Shown: piece after piece, positions 43,750-54,944 of the stretch
Position numbering within the stretch: position 1 is the stretch's first letter
Layout: the number at the start of each line of letters is the position of its first letter
From: Acanthosepion esculentum
Lineage: Eukaryota; Mollusca; Cephalopoda; Sepiida; Sepiidae
DNA: 64,000 nucleotides
Reading direction: 5' to 3'
Assembly: GCA_964036315.1 (NCBI GenBank)
Contig: OZ038496.1
Span: forward strand, 11,676,535-11,740,534
Program-made: the position numbers and the translations under genes
The notes under the pieces: model-generated
Told to the model about the DNA's origin: nothing
The model's input: the letters and a program-made list of their open reading frames with translations, nothing else
Databases searched by the model: none

Positions 43750-44199
43750 TAGAAAAACTGTGTAACCATCAGTGGTAACGTAGTGCAAGGTTAAATGCTG
43801 AAAGCCATGGTCATATTCTTGCTGCACGGAACCAATGCTAACTAGACATTACCAAGCACACACAACGGGACGTTGTGTTGACCTCAACTGCAGACTCTGT
43901 GATAAATGTCGAGAAACAATTAATCATCTTGTATCAGGTTGCACAGCATTAGGACCCGCTGAATATATATCTTGGCATGTAGAGTGGATCAATATAAGCA
44001 CTGGAAAATATTCAACTTTTACGGGAAGGAAACTGCAAGAAACTGGTATGAACATCACTCATACCTGGATACAGATGTAGGATATTAATAATTTTATGGG
44101 GCTTTGCAACGCCAATCGCCCGGACATTGTAACCAAAGGCCACAAAAACAAGACATGCTTTATATTGACATGGCACTTCCTGCAGCATGTAATGTATTA

Positions 44200-45472
44200 G
44201 GTCATCCCATAAGTTCTGTCCGAATTTTAACTTTTTGTTAAAAAGAACGAAATTTAAAGAGTATTTTATAATGTCTAATGGAGCTGAACATTATTTTTAT
44301 TTTTAGATGCATTTAACCTCATCATATATTATCTCAGAGAACAATAAAATTAAATTTTGTTTGATTAAAAATCTGCTAGCATGGAAGTACCCAAGAATCA
44401 TTTGAGGCACATAATGCTTTATGAGTTCAAGAAAGGAAACTCAGCAGCCGAAGCAGCTAGAAACATTCACTCAGTTTATGGAGAGGAATGTGTGAATGAA
44501 AGAACTTGCAGAAGATAGTTTGCAAAATTCAGAGGTGGAGATTTCACCCTTGAAGATAAAGATCGAACCGGACGTCCAGTTGAGTTTGATGAAAAGCTTC
44601 TTGAAGCAGCCCTTGAAAAAAATCCTGCTTTATCAGTTGAGGAATTGGTAGTGGTTCTCAGTTCAAACCATACAATTGTTCATCGTCATCTTCACCAACT
44701 TGGAAAAGTTCCTAAACTTGGAAAATGGATGCCTCATGAATTGTCTGAAAACAACCTCAAATTCCGAGTTGACATCTGCTCTTCTCTCCATTCTCGCCAA
44801 CTTGTTTCATCTTTTTTGGATTTGACTTGTGACTGGCGACGAAAAATGAATCTTTTATCGAAATGTTAAGCGTCGTAGACAGTGGCTTGCTAATGGGGAA
44901 GGACCACAGCTGAGAAGGTAACTTCATGGGCAAAAGGTTCTTCTTTCAATCTGGTGGGATTGCCAAGGGATAATCCACCTTGAATTCTTACCACCTAATG
45001 CAACAATTAATGCTGAAATATACTGTTAGCAATTAAAGCGTTTGAACCAAGCTTTGAGGGAAAAAAGACATGCTCTAGTGAATCGAAAACGGGTGATGTT
45101 TCATCAGGACAATGCGCGACCAGACACAGCATGAATCACGTCACAAAAGATCAAAGAACTTGGTTGGGAGAAAATTCCTCATCCACCTTATTCTGCCGAC
45201 CTTGCTCCTTCAGACTGCCATTTGTTTCGTAGCTTACAGAATCATTTGGAAGAAACAGTTTTTTTATCAGAGGAAGAGGTTAAAACTGACATTTGTGAGT
45301 TCTTCGGATCAAAGCCAAAAGAATTTTACACTCATAGAATTAGTAAGCTTGTTAATAGATGGAAGGAATCATAGACAATTATGGAAAATACATTGTTGAT
45401 TGAATCTGTAATTAAATGTAACGTTTTCTTGTTTTCTTTATTCAAAATTCGGACAAAACTTATGGGATGACC
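44200..45472 (+). mobile_element. mariner element, full length with both TIRs
   Basis: 1273 bp. The left TIR begins GGTCATCCCATAAGTTCTGT and continues CCGAATT; the right end is its inverted copy with one change. TA precedes the left end (44198-44199), but GG follows the right end, so the right TA has been lost. The length and DD34D transposase fit a canonical mariner. It inserted into LINE-A copy 3 and so is the younger of the two. Confidence 0.9.
44381..45402 (+). pseudogene. mariner transposase (DD34D), inactivated
   Basis: Starts at ATG 44381. The N-terminal paired helix-turn-helix region includes LRHIMLYEFKKGNSAAEAAR and ERTCRR, then FAKFRGGDFTLEDKDRTGRP. Catalytic Asp 1 is in VTGDEK (44838-44840), Asp 2 in MFHQDNARP (45108-45110) and Asp 3 in ADLAPSDCHLFRSL (45213-45215). 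The last two are exactly 105 nt apart, leaving 34 residues between: DD34D. Ends in YIVD plus stop. TAG at 44516, a frameshift between about 44700 and 44830, and stops at 44847, 44919, 45027, 45132 and 45372 make it non-functional, although all three catalytic codons survive. Confidence 0.9.
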
Positions 45473-45959
45473 GGATATCTAGGAAGACCTAAAAAACATA
45501 TCAAAATACAAGGATCTTGAAGTGAAAATCTAAAAAATAAAATGTTGCATATGAGGACATCAATGAGTTCACTTGTAATTGGATTTCTCGGAAAAGGGTT
45601 CCATAGACACATGGAAGGGATTTCTTTTAGTCCGTGCTTTAAAGTAATACAAAAATTGTTCTCACAATTAAAACTCACAAATAGTGATTTATCTATTTAA
45701 AATGTGTGTGATCTTAGGGTATTTTTGTGAGTGGAAAATGTCATGAAGCCATTTCTGAACTGAGGTCTGTGGTTGGGACCCGGATGAAAATGTGTATAGA
45801 ACAAAAAACAATGGAAATAACTTGAACACAGATATACAGTCGAAAATATTGTTTAAAGTTATCAAACGCTCTTTTTTTAATCTTTTCTTTGTCTTTACTT
45901 ACATTACGATCTTTCCTTAAGTATTGAAAATATTTGAAGCGTTACATCAATTATTGTTT

Positions 45960-45961
<2 letters not shown>

Positions 45962-46005
<44 letters not shown>
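45962..46005. repeat. (TAA)n at the 3' end of LINE-A copy 3
   Basis: About fourteen TAA units. Confidence 0.95.
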
Positions 46006-46169
46006 GATAAATCTTAGCAAGATCCTATGAGACATGATAACAAATGGGGTAGATACAAGAATGTTTCTAATGCCCAGTTGTTAAAGAAACTATCCGTCAC
46101 CTATTCGCTCATCAGTCCCAGAGGAGCATGATCATAGACATATGGAGTAAGGAGAGAACTGCATTGGAA

Positions 46170-46740
46170 GATATGCCAGCGTTATACTCTTCCCTATGCT
46201 GAAAAATTGTATGACTACAAACAACCACCCGTGCTAGAAGGTGAACATGCTATAGTGCTGTGGAAATTCACCATACCGCATTATATAATCTAATAGACTA
46301 GATAGAGTAATAAAAACCTAAGTGATTGATCATAGAGATGGGGGACTGATTTTGATACAAACATCACAACAAAGAATAAAATACGGTAATTCCAATGCAA
46401 TGTCCTGAAACTTAACCGCGGCCCATCCAGTAGCGTACGGGGAGGGTTAGGGTTAAGGTACATTTGACTATATATCTGGGTGTGGTTGATTGACGCCAAC
46501 GGAGAATATATAACACGACTGCACCTAACATACACTGTTCAATATGCCGCGCATTCAAGATCCCTCGCGAAGAGAGTTGGTAGGATCGTAAACAATCACG
46601 TGTACAGAATGATGAGGTTATCATCCTCTAAAATTTCGGCGTTCGGAATGATTGGCAAATACAGGCAAAACGACCAGACATGATTGTGAAAAACCATGTC
46701 GGAAACAGACGTCTTCTGACGGATATTGTAAACTAAGCCA
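46170..46740 (+). pseudogene. Decayed restriction-like-endonuclease LINE fragments
   Basis: Two pieces look like the endonuclease region of LINE-A relatives: VLWKFTIPHYII then SNRLD (46250-46310), and QAKRPDMIVKNHVGNRRLL (46660-46715) followed by KFDKIS-like decayed sequence. Each is short and broken. They may be one decayed element or two. Confidence 0.45.
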
Positions 46741-47319
46741 ACAAAAACAGATATTTGGAACCGTTTAAGAAAATGTCAAGAAATCGTTACTTACTTTTAA
46801 TAAAGGTCAGGGAATCAGATAAGAAAGATCCAAACAAGTGGATCAGATTTCTGGAAATCCTAATATATGTAAATTGACACAAATCATACTCGCGTGTACT
46901 ACTAAAATCATGCGTTGATTTCTTTGTTTTTTTATTTCCCTCATTGCATGGCTCATTATCTGTCTGCATCGACTGGTACAGAAAAAAAAACTCACGGTGT
47001 CTCTGATTGTGACTTGGAGGCATCACTTACTGCACAAAGCAAAAGCAAAGCAATGCTATTACGACTGCTACGACGACGACGTCTACTACGGCTAATAATA
47101 ATAATAATATTGTCGCCTACAGAAGAGTGCGATTTAAGAAAAGAAAATTGAAGACACTGTGTTCAACAACGTTAAAAATATTTCGACAGTATACATGCCT
47201 TCTTCAAGTAAACATTGTTAGTTATCGTTAAACACTTTTTCTTTCCTTTTTCGTTTCCTAAATCACACTCGTCTATGACTCTTGTCAAAAAATAGAACCA
47301 GTCTGTCAATCATTTTCTT
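46741..47319. other. No gene recognised
   Basis: A GACGACGACG and (TAA)4 stretch lies at 47072-47108. A minus-strand S1-like hairpin relic (GAAGAAGGCATG...CGAAATATTTTTAACG) lies at 47170-47212. Confidence 0.45.
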
Positions 47320-47333
47320 TAACAACAACAACA

Positions 47334-47413
<80 letters not shown>

Positions 47414-47418
47414 AAGAA
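47320..47418. repeat. (AAC)n-(TAA)n-(GAA)n triplet array
   Basis: Three triplet microsatellites in a row. Confidence 0.97.
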
Positions 47419-47694
47419 TTTTCAGTTCTGGTAATCATTTTGTATTATCGAAATACAATCAGTTTTCGTTTTATGTTGTTTCAATTTATCTGATGGCTTT
47501 TTGATTAATTTCTAATTAGCTTATTTTTCATCTTAAAGGAACAAGAGCCAGTCTAAAGGAAAACGTCGAGTCGAGAGATTGTAATAAATGTAAGTCTTAC
47601 TTTTGAATATGAGTGCCACAGGGCTGTTCATTTAGGTGTTAGAATAACAATGAATATGAAACAGAAACAAAGATCGATTATCGAGCACTGTTTA

Positions 47695-47935
47695 TATTAT
47701 TCGGACTATTGTCCTCATCTTTGTCGCCATATTTATTACAACGTTTCGGCCGATGTACGCTCCGGTCTTCTACAGTTTTTTAGAATGTCTAACTGAACCC
47801 TTCATTTCGCTCACTGGGGTAGACAGTTCTAGTTCCACGTGCCATGTCTAATGGATGTCAGTTATCAGTTATCTCCTGTTAATTCCCCTCTCCAAGTTCT
47901 CCACCGCCTTAACCACTGTGCCACTTTATGCACTG
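47695..47935 (-). mobile_element. SINE family S1, minus-strand member of a head-to-head pair
   Basis: The complement reads GGAGAACTTGGAGAGGGGAA, TTAACAGGAGATAACTG, CATGGCACGTGGAACTAG, then a decayed hairpin and CGAAACGTTGTAATAAATAT with TGAGGACAATAGTCC. Only the 3' edge of its head remains. It faces the plus-strand copy starting at 47957, the same head-to-head layout as at 9812/10061. Confidence 0.75.
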
Positions 47936-47956
47936 TGCCAAGTCTCCTTGAGGACA

Positions 47957-48300
47957 CATGGCACAGTGGATAAAGGCGTTAGTTAGATCCAGTGACAGGA
48001 ACCAAAGAGTGTGAGTTCAATACCCGGTTAAGGTAGTGGAGAACTTGGAGAGAGGAATTAACAGGAGATAACTGATAACTGACATCCATTAAACATGGCA
48101 CGTGGAATTAGAAACGTCTACCCCAGTGAGTGAAATAAGGGGTTCAATTCGACATTTCAACCAACTGAAGAAGGCCGGATCATACAACGGCCGAAACGTT
48201 GTAATAAATATAACGACAATGATAAGGACAATAGTCCGAATAATGTAAATAATATACATAATACCTCATCTCAGAAATATAGACAGATACTGACAAGCCG
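47957..48300 (+). mobile_element. SINE family S1, full-length copy
   Basis: Box A TGGCACAGTGG (47959-47969) matches the tRNA consensus exactly; box B is GAGTTCAATACC (48013-48024). Body and hammerhead-like hairpin follow (CTGAAGA at about 48164-48170, GGCCG/CGGCC stem, GAAACG). The 3' tail then starts the 107-bp tandem array. Confidence 0.8.
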
Positions 48301-48609
48301 AAACGTTGTAATAAATATGGCGACAAAGATGAGGATAATAGTCCGAATAATGTAAATAGTGTATATAATACCTCATCTCAGAAATATAGACAGATACTGA
48401 ATGGCCAAAACGTTGTGATAAATATGGCGACAAACATGAGGACAATAGTCAGAATAATGTAAATAGTGTACATAATACTTCATCTCAGAAATATAGACAG
48501 ATACTGAAGGGTCGAAACGTTGTGATAAATATGGCCAGAAAGATGAGGACAGTAGTAAGAATAATGTAAATAGTTTACATAATACTTCATCTCAGAAACA
48601 TAGACAGAT
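48191..48609 (+). repeat. 107-bp tandem repeat of the S1 3' half, four copies
   Basis: The GCCGAAACGTTGTAATAAATA block recurs at 48191, 48298, 48405 and 48512, exactly 107 bp apart. Each is followed by GATGAGGACAATAGTC-like, AATAATGTAAATAGT and CATCTCAGAAATATAGACAG. At each junction CTGA from one unit's end lies a few bases before the next unit's CGAAACG. Confidence 0.9.
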
Positions 48610-49740
48610 TATCGAGCAGTTACATGATATTTTTACATCAACAACAGGAAGGCAATAAGAACATCAGTTTTAAGGCTTGAACTTCTATATTCAGGATTGT
48701 CCCACGAGACAGTAGCTTATAGGATTAAAGTGTTGCATCGTAGTATCATAGTAATTCTGAGTTTATTCCATGGGCAATGTTGACGCAGTGAAACAGGGAG
48801 GCTGGACTGTAAGAAAGAACATTAGGAGATATCTCTAAAACATGGACAAACTCTGTTGAAGGGCACAATTCCAAAATTCTAATCATTAAATAATTTAAAA
48901 ACCAGGTTCGAAATTGCATGGTTACCCTAACGGACGGATATCTTGTAATATTAGATATTTAATTCGGTATATCTCGAAGGAGACTTTACCTTTCAGCCAC
49001 TGTAGGTCTTTCTTTTCTAACTGTTTACCCAATCCATGACCCAAGAGCCGCTCGTGTTTTTAGGGTTACTGCTGTAGCCTTGTTAGGACCAGAAATAAAG
49101 ACACAAGAGTGGAATTGATTTAAACAAATATATTAACAGAAACAGTAATACAAACATATACAAATATGAGTGTTACAGCAAGAATGTTCGATCCGACTGT
49201 CACACCTAACTGCTGGAAAATTACCCCCCCCGAAAAAGAAGGCAGTACCTGCTCCTATTTATAGCTGAGAGAGTCCATGCGTGCGTGGGTACATTACCAT
49301 AACAGTTACCGATTTAGGTTGATGCTCAGAAGAGGAGTAGGCAACGATAATTGTAACATTAGTCATTTCCCTCCAAGGAAACTTTTGGCATTCGTTGCCC
49401 GAGCAGCCATTATGGTTGTCGGATGCAATTTATATCTGTTAAAAGAATTACTCAGGAAAAAAAGTTTTTCAATTTAAATAACTGTTAACGCTCATTCTAA
49501 TATTGACTGGAGATTCGTACTTAAACATTTATTTGATTGTCAAGATTTTGATTATGCCAAGATTTTTTCCTCGGGTAACATGTACTTTGCGTTTTATTTA
49601 TCGCTTGGTTAATAATTCTCAAGTGATGTGTTTTTTGTTATTTTCTGCAGGCGCCAAATATGTTAATTTAATACGTCTTTCGCTTAAAAATGTTTTTTTT
49701 TTTTTCACGAATATAATTTTATCAAGTCCAGTAGATTTTA
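48610..49740. other. No gene recognised
   Basis: 49055-49290 has AATAAAGACAC, a CCCCCCCCG run and a CTATTTATAGC TATA-like motif, which might be part of an LTR, but I find no matched ends. 49540-49660 echoes the interspersed repeat at 25040-25140. Confidence 0.4.
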
Positions 49741-49744
49741 TCGC

Positions 49745-50394
49745 TCTGTCTAGCAGTTAATGGTGGTATCCTTCCTAAATATTTGTTTGAAGTATTGTGG
49801 AACGTCAGCACCTTGATGATGTCATTATTTTTTATTTTCTTGTGCTAAGCCATTTTTATCGATGCTGCTGAAAAAAGTTCCCATGTAATTGGTTTCTGTT
49901 ATTTGGTAGATTTTTTGTTTGTCATTCTGTAGCGCCAGTTCACAGAATTCGAAGAATGATGTTTTTTCTTCTATGACCTTCTGGCTTTTCTTTGTTGAAA
50001 CAACCTGTAAGGATTGACCTAAGAAAATTGATGTATATTGCCGAATTGAAAAGGTTCAGGGGAATATCGAATACGATCATGTTAATAGTGATATTATAAT
50101 GGAAAAGTCAGAATTTATCGACTGAGTAGACAGTGCCAATGTCCATTGTGACTTCAATTTTCTGCATACAGCGTGCGAAAGCACGTGCAATATCCTGCCT
50201 TCTTCAGTCACCAACCAGGGGAGGTAACACAGTTTTGGTGGCTAAGGCGGTACTGCCACCCCTGGCGCCCGAAATGTTTATTTATAATGACTTTCGCTTA
50301 AATCAGTTTTTCACATCCAGTAGATGATATTGCTCTTTCTAACAGTTAATGGTGGTTTCCTTCCTAAATATTTGTTTGAAATATATCTATCTGT
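49745..50394. repeat. Interspersed repeat copies related to the 116-bp array
   Basis: AACAGTTAATGGTGGTTTCCT and TCCTAAATATTTGTTTGAA occur at 49755 and 50338; TTGGTTTCTGTTATTTGGTA at 49890 matches 25115. A TGGCGCCCGAA motif at 50263-50273, identical to the start of a tRNA-Lys primer binding site, lies between them with no visible LTR. Confidence 0.5.
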
Positions 50395-51255
50395 AACCAT
50401 CCCCAAACTGGTTATCTCCCTGTTTGTCTTGAGGGAAAATTCTTGAAGACCGTTACTTCTTTCACTTATCTTCGCTACATTGTATCCAATGATGCTAAAA
50501 TGGAGAAAGAATTTGAATTAGTACGACTAGTTCTGCCTTCGGTAATCTTTATTAAAGACATTAGAATACCCATGATGTTTCGTTATACGTGACAACTGAT
50601 GTGTACAAATCAGTAGTACTAACATCAATACTCTATAGTGCAGAATCTTGAACTCTGTACCGACGTGACATTAATCAACTTGATGACTTCCAAATGCGTT
50701 GCCTACGTACGATCTGTATGAGAAAACTTGGAGATCTCATTAGAAATCGTAAGTTTATGACTATATGCAACATGATAGGCATTGAAACCAACCTAATTAA
50801 AATCTAACTCGAGGGGGACACCTTATTATAGCAGGCTTCCAAAACAGTTTCTGTTTGGCCAGTTTCTAAGAAGCAGGTCAGTTGGAATCCCACGCTTGTG
50901 TTACAAAGAGAAATTCACAGACAATCTGAAACGATGCAGCATCCACTTTTCTTCCTTGGTAAACCAACGTCAGGACAAAGGAGATGGGCGCCTACCCTTT
51001 TCCTCATCTAAACGAAGGTTTGGGCGATAAAATTTGAACATCAGGAACAACTGCGTGCAAATATTGAAGAAAGTTAGTTGTATCCTGTTTCTTTTCGTGA
51101 TAGCCTTACCTGCCACTGTGGCTTTCTCGCACTCTGTAAATCAGACCTTGAAACATGAAACTGATCCTAAACCACTCGGAAAAAAATACCTGTTTAATGT
51201 TTGCAAAAGGCATGCAGACCTTGGAAGGCACATGCGTGCTCATAAATGCTAAGCA
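50395..51255 (+). pseudogene. LINE-D: RT C-terminal region ending in a C2H2-like finger
   Basis: Plus-strand frames give CLEGKFLKTVTSFTYLRYIV (50435-50495; normally FTYLGS), a LYSAES-TLYRRDINQLDDFQ segment (50635-50690), MRCLRTICM, IGIETNLIKI and GQRRWAPTLF, then HQEQLRANIEES. A final KYLFNVCKRHADLGRHMRAH (51183-51247) is derived from a Cys2His2-type finger. This order is the C-terminal half of a widespread invertebrate LINE. Stops and frameshifts throughout. Clade not assigned. Confidence 0.75.
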
Positions 51256-51823
51256 CGTCTATATTTTACTGAGCACTCGAAAGGGTCTACCATATATATA
51301 TATATATATATATATTGCTTCCGTAAGATCACTCTTGCCAGAATAAATATTTCTGTCTTTCCTTTCTCCTTTTCTTTCTTTGTTGATATCCGCTCAGTTA
51401 GTGGATTTAAACGTTTCTCTCCAACATATTATCTTTTGCCTCTGAACTTCTGGTATGAAGAGCCAACCTTCTTTACATTTCTTACATTAGGACAAGCTTG
51501 CTAACCACCAAACCAGACCATTTTTGTCTGTAGAGAATATTTACAGTAATTTACAAAGAGTTACTTAAATGTGGAACAATACCAAAAATATGGAACAACC
51601 ATTAAGGAACAAACACACTATTCAGTCGTAACTTTATTAGCGAGATAAAATTGCTGAATATTACACACCTGTCGATGTGCTCTCCAGACACTATTTATAC
51701 ACCCTTGTGCAAATTGATTGAAACAGTCGCTTTAGTTTCCTTTCTTTCACCATACGTCCAGTTTTAGACCCATTGGTGTGACAGGGTGTAATCGATTTCT
51801 ACTTTTTCCTCAAATTAGGACAT
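51256..51823. other. No gene; short (TA)n
   Basis: (TA)n at 51290-51314. GACAAGCTTGCTAACCACC at 51491-51509 is a minus-strand SINE S2 scrap. Confidence 0.5.
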
Positions 51824-51962
51824 TTGCAGTGGTGTACAGTAATATGAAACTATTTCCGGGGTGTATGATGAAATTTGTTTTGCCTTGAAAAATATTGCGT
51901 CATCCGTGATTTCATCAGATTTTTTATCGCGCCCAGTCACTATTGTCTCGACTGTCGATTAG
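51824..51962 (+). repeat. 139-bp direct repeat, copy 1
   Basis: Nearly identical (about 95 percent) to 52455-52594: GCAGTGGTGT-CAGTAAT, CTATTTCCGGGGTGTATGAT and GTCTCGACTGTCGATTAG are shared. Spacing is about 632 bp. No ORF. Confidence 0.95.
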
Positions 51963-52039
51963 TTTTCCTATGCATATTGGCTGCAATGGACGGTACTCCA
52001 AAGAAGGGTATGAAAATTGTAACGCTGCACGGAGAGACT

Positions 52040-52205
52040 GGCAAAATTAACCAGTGAGCAAATCAAAGTATTTGACTGGAGTGGAAACTCTTTTGATTTA
52101 AATCCAATCGAGAATCTATGGTCAAAATCTGCAAGGACAGACTTCGGGTAATCGACATACGAAGTACTAACATGAGCACTGGGTCATGTTTTGTTGGGAA
52201 AATAC
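52040..52205 (+). pseudogene. Tc1-like transposase C-terminal scrap
   Basis: TSEQIKVFDWSGNSFDLNPI continuing ENLW shows the third catalytic residue block (NPIENLW) of a Tc1-like transposase. It is followed by a short decayed tail. It lies between the two 139-bp direct repeats. Confidence 0.65.
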
Positions 52206-52454
52206 GAAGAAAATTTAATAATAACGGAATTATTCGTTTTGTTTAAATTAATTTGCACACGTGTGTAAATCGTTATATTTCGACTTTACTTAAGTAGGCC
52301 AATATAGCTGGGAGTTGAGGCTAAATTCCTTCAAGGTTTTTCCGAGTTCACAAAATCAGAGAGATCATGTTTTTATTTGAAATCCGTCTTATTCCTGCCT
52401 AGAATCTTTGAGCCCTCTATTGTCCAATTAAGAAGCAACAAAAAGAAACATCTA

Positions 52455-52594
52455 TTGCAGTGGTGTGCAGTAATAAAGACACTATTTCCGGGGTGTATGA
52501 TGAAATTTGTTTTGGCTTGAAAAATATTGCGTCATCCGTGATTTCATCAGATTTTTTATCGCACCCAGTCACTATTGTCTCGACTGTCGATTAG
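52455..52594 (+). repeat. 139-bp direct repeat, copy 2
   Basis: See 51824-51962. The copy is followed directly by the palindrome at 52609. Confidence 0.95.
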
Positions 52595-52608
52595 TCGATT
52601 ATGCTGGA

Positions 52609-52660
52609 TATTAATATAAGCAATTGCATCTCTATTGAGATGCAATTGCTGATATTAATA
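52609..52660. repeat. Palindrome, 24-bp arms and 4-bp loop
   Basis: Arms 52609-52632 and 52637-52660 (TATTAATAT-AGCAATTGCAT, then CTC) differ at one base. A strong hairpin in single-stranded DNA or RNA. Confidence 0.95.
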
Positions 52661-52904
52661 TGCTGCATATTATGCATTTTCGAACAATTTCTTTCTTTTT
52701 TCCTCTGGATAAATATTTGTTATTTTCCTGGAATTCGAAACATTCCCGATTACAAAAGTTTTATTTGATAGCAGGATTTACAGTGCGCAAGAATTTTATT
52801 TTCAAGAATGTATTATTTTTATGCTACCTGGGCAATCAACTTATCGATTTAAAGACATCATCGTTTAAATAATGAAAGATTGTACACAATATGCTAAATT
52901 CCTT

Positions 52905-53440
52905 TATTTATCATTTATTTAAATAACCTTATTATTTATTTTGATGAATCCTTCAACAATGTATTCCCCATTCATTGTTTACAATCTCCTATCAACTACC
53001 ACTAACTGTTTAATGCATCGACGTTAGAAATCACTAGGTTTTGACTGGAAAAATTCATCAAGCCACGTTTTAAGTTCCACATCGTTGTTGAATGAAACAC
53101 CCCTCAAATTGTTAGTTAGCGACCGACAAATATATTAGTCTCTAGGGGCTAAATCTGGAGAATATGGTGGGTGTGACATAACTTCCCAACCGAATCTTTT
53201 AATTGCTTTTCCATGATGAATAATCACACTATATTCCCGGTCAGGTCTTTTCAACAGAATTACCTTTTTCAGCCTCTGTTCATTTGTTCAACCTACATCT
53301 TAGCATTGTGCATTTGGTTGGGTTGAAGAATTTCAACTCCGTACAAGGCAAACATGTCTCGAGCAGCGTTGTCACCTTGAATAAAGGCAAATAGGATGTC
53401 GAACATTCTCATTCTTGTCTACTTAGCATTCTAACTGAAA
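52905..53440 (-). pseudogene. mariner transposase, internally deleted
   Basis: On the minus strand the N-terminal helix-turn-helix (DILFAFIQGDNAARDMFALY, about 53340-53410) is followed after a large gap by the catalytic C-terminus: IIHHGKAIKRFGWEVMSHPP, YSPDLAPRD (third Asp), then FNNDVELKTWLDEFFQSKPS and a final GEYIVEGFI (52905-52960). The segment with the first two Asp residues is deleted, and stops are present. Same superfamily as the element at 44200 but a separate insertion. TIRs not resolved. Confidence 0.75.
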
Positions 53441-53879
53441 GGTGTGTCCAATCTGAAAAATGAAATAACATTTCAGATAATGTCATATAGTTACTATACA
53501 GCAAAAATACTATAAAAGATTACTCTTCGACATTTTTCGCAGAACAGCAGGAAAAACTAAAGAATACATGTAACACGCTAATACAGTGCTTATCGGATAT
53601 TTGGAGTAAGAAAAAATAGAAACAAAAAAGATGACTTGACCTGAAAATCAGGCAGGGACAGATGAAATTTCTAGGACGCTCAATGAGGAAAGGGACTGAT
53701 GAAAGCAAAGCATATCCTACCAAGCGAGCCTGAGTAAACGTATGACGGAGCAAGTTTTTCTTATATCGAAACTGGAAACCGCATTAGCTTCCGACAAGAG
53801 AAATATCATACTTTCAAAATGTTTCTTTCGTGGAAGCCATCATAAATATATTGGTTACGGAAATTTGAAAAAAGAACAT
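53441..53879. other. No gene recognised
   Basis: Possibly the 5' part of the LINE-B copy downstream, but too decayed to support. Confidence 0.4.
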
Positions 53880-54490
53880 ACCAACAAGCAAATGACAAAT
53901 TGGAGATATCAAAACCAAGCAAGTACAACAATTTAAATATCTGAGACGTGTTTTAACAGAAGAGGGAAAATACGATACTGGCATCCGAAGTGGGATAGCA
54001 AAAGATGCCTTACAAAATATAAGAAGAGTATTAAGGAACAGAAAAAATTTCATAAGAGATAAAGAAAAGAGTACTGAAATTTAACGTAATGTCAGTCCAC
54101 CTATACGACATTGAATGCTAAAGAATCTCCTCAAAGATGATGGAAAGACTTGAAGCAACACAAATGTGGTTCTACAGAAGTACGCTGAGAATACTATGTT
54201 GGCAACAACGTTTTTGAGATAAGGGAAATAAAATGACGCATATACTTATCATCAGAGGGAGATAGTTGAAGTTTCCACTATTCATAATGAAGAAAGAGGA
54301 CTTGGAAAATTTGACACACACAGGAAATTGAAAACAAAATTAACAGTGGAAAACAGCATATCACTTACCTAACGAATTTCAATAAATGGTTGCTACAAAA
54401 GTGATTAGGAGAGCTAAAAAAAAAGAACAACTTCAATAAGAGCTATAATGGATAGGAAAGTGTGGAGAGTCATGATCGTCTGCGTCTCAA
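53880..54490 (+). pseudogene. LINE-B fragment (RT palm/thumb to C-terminus)
   Basis: Plus-strand frames give SKYNNLNI then the palm motif LRRVLTEEGKYDTGI (53940-53985; compare YLGSVLTDDGKCDTEI at 29880), KDALQNIRRVLRNRKNF, a TNVVLQK segment and the terminal RAIMDRKVWRVMIV (54440-54480). Stops and shifts throughout. Confidence 0.75.
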
Positions 54491-54798
54491 AACGACACGT
54501 TTTATAATTTTCTGTCAAGCAATGTCGGTAGGAAGTTTGCGATTTGGAGAGATAGCAAAAAGACTAAAATTTAGTAGGAGCTAAAAAGGACACGAACGTC
54601 TGAAGATGTATGCAAAATGGTAATCACGTGACTCCCCACTCTACCCTCTAACTTTACAAGAGCGAGAGCGAGATCAGACCGAAAATGGTGTACTGTTGTT
54701 ATATTTAGTCGGGAGCCAGTCCTCACTTCCACTACTGATAGATTTCAAAAACATCTTCGTGTCCTTGTGGGTGACGAATTATTTTCCCTCTCCAGCCT
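54491..54798. other. No gene recognised
   Basis: Unique-looking, no domain-bearing frame. Confidence 0.5.
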
Positions 54799-54831
54799 CT
54801 CTCTCTCTCTCTCTCTCTCTAAATATATATC

Positions 54832-54891
<60 letters not shown>
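54799..54891. repeat. (TC)n-(TA)n microsatellite
   Basis: CT repeats at 54799-54821, then TA to 54891. Confidence 0.97.
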
Positions 54892-54892
<1 letters not shown>

Positions 54893-54944
54893 ATAAAATA
54901 ACTGAAACGAAATTGGGTGTTTTTTTTATGAAAGTATTTATTTC

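Larger units (their letters stand above)
43748..45961 (+). pseudogene. LINE-A copy 3: Dong/R4-like element split by a mariner
   Basis: The 5' part (43797-44199) has a GHILAARN-like segment, CRLCDKCRETINHLVSGC (Cys/His motif, frame 43835-44080), FTGRKLQETGMNI and a DMALPAACNV segment. The mariner interrupts at 44200. After it (45490-45720) the text resumes with KYKDLEVKI, a VIGFLGKGFHRHMEGI segment and a CFKVIQK segment, then 3' UTR to the (TAA)n at 45962. The order matches copies 1 and 2. Frameshifts and stops throughout. Flanking (TAA)n on both sides fits TAA-targeted insertion. Confidence 0.75.

Noticed and set aside
50263..50280. TGGCGCCCGAA as a tRNA-Lys primer binding site of an LTR retrotransposon
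   Set aside because: No LTR ending in CA is visible just upstream and no pol motifs follow; may be chance.
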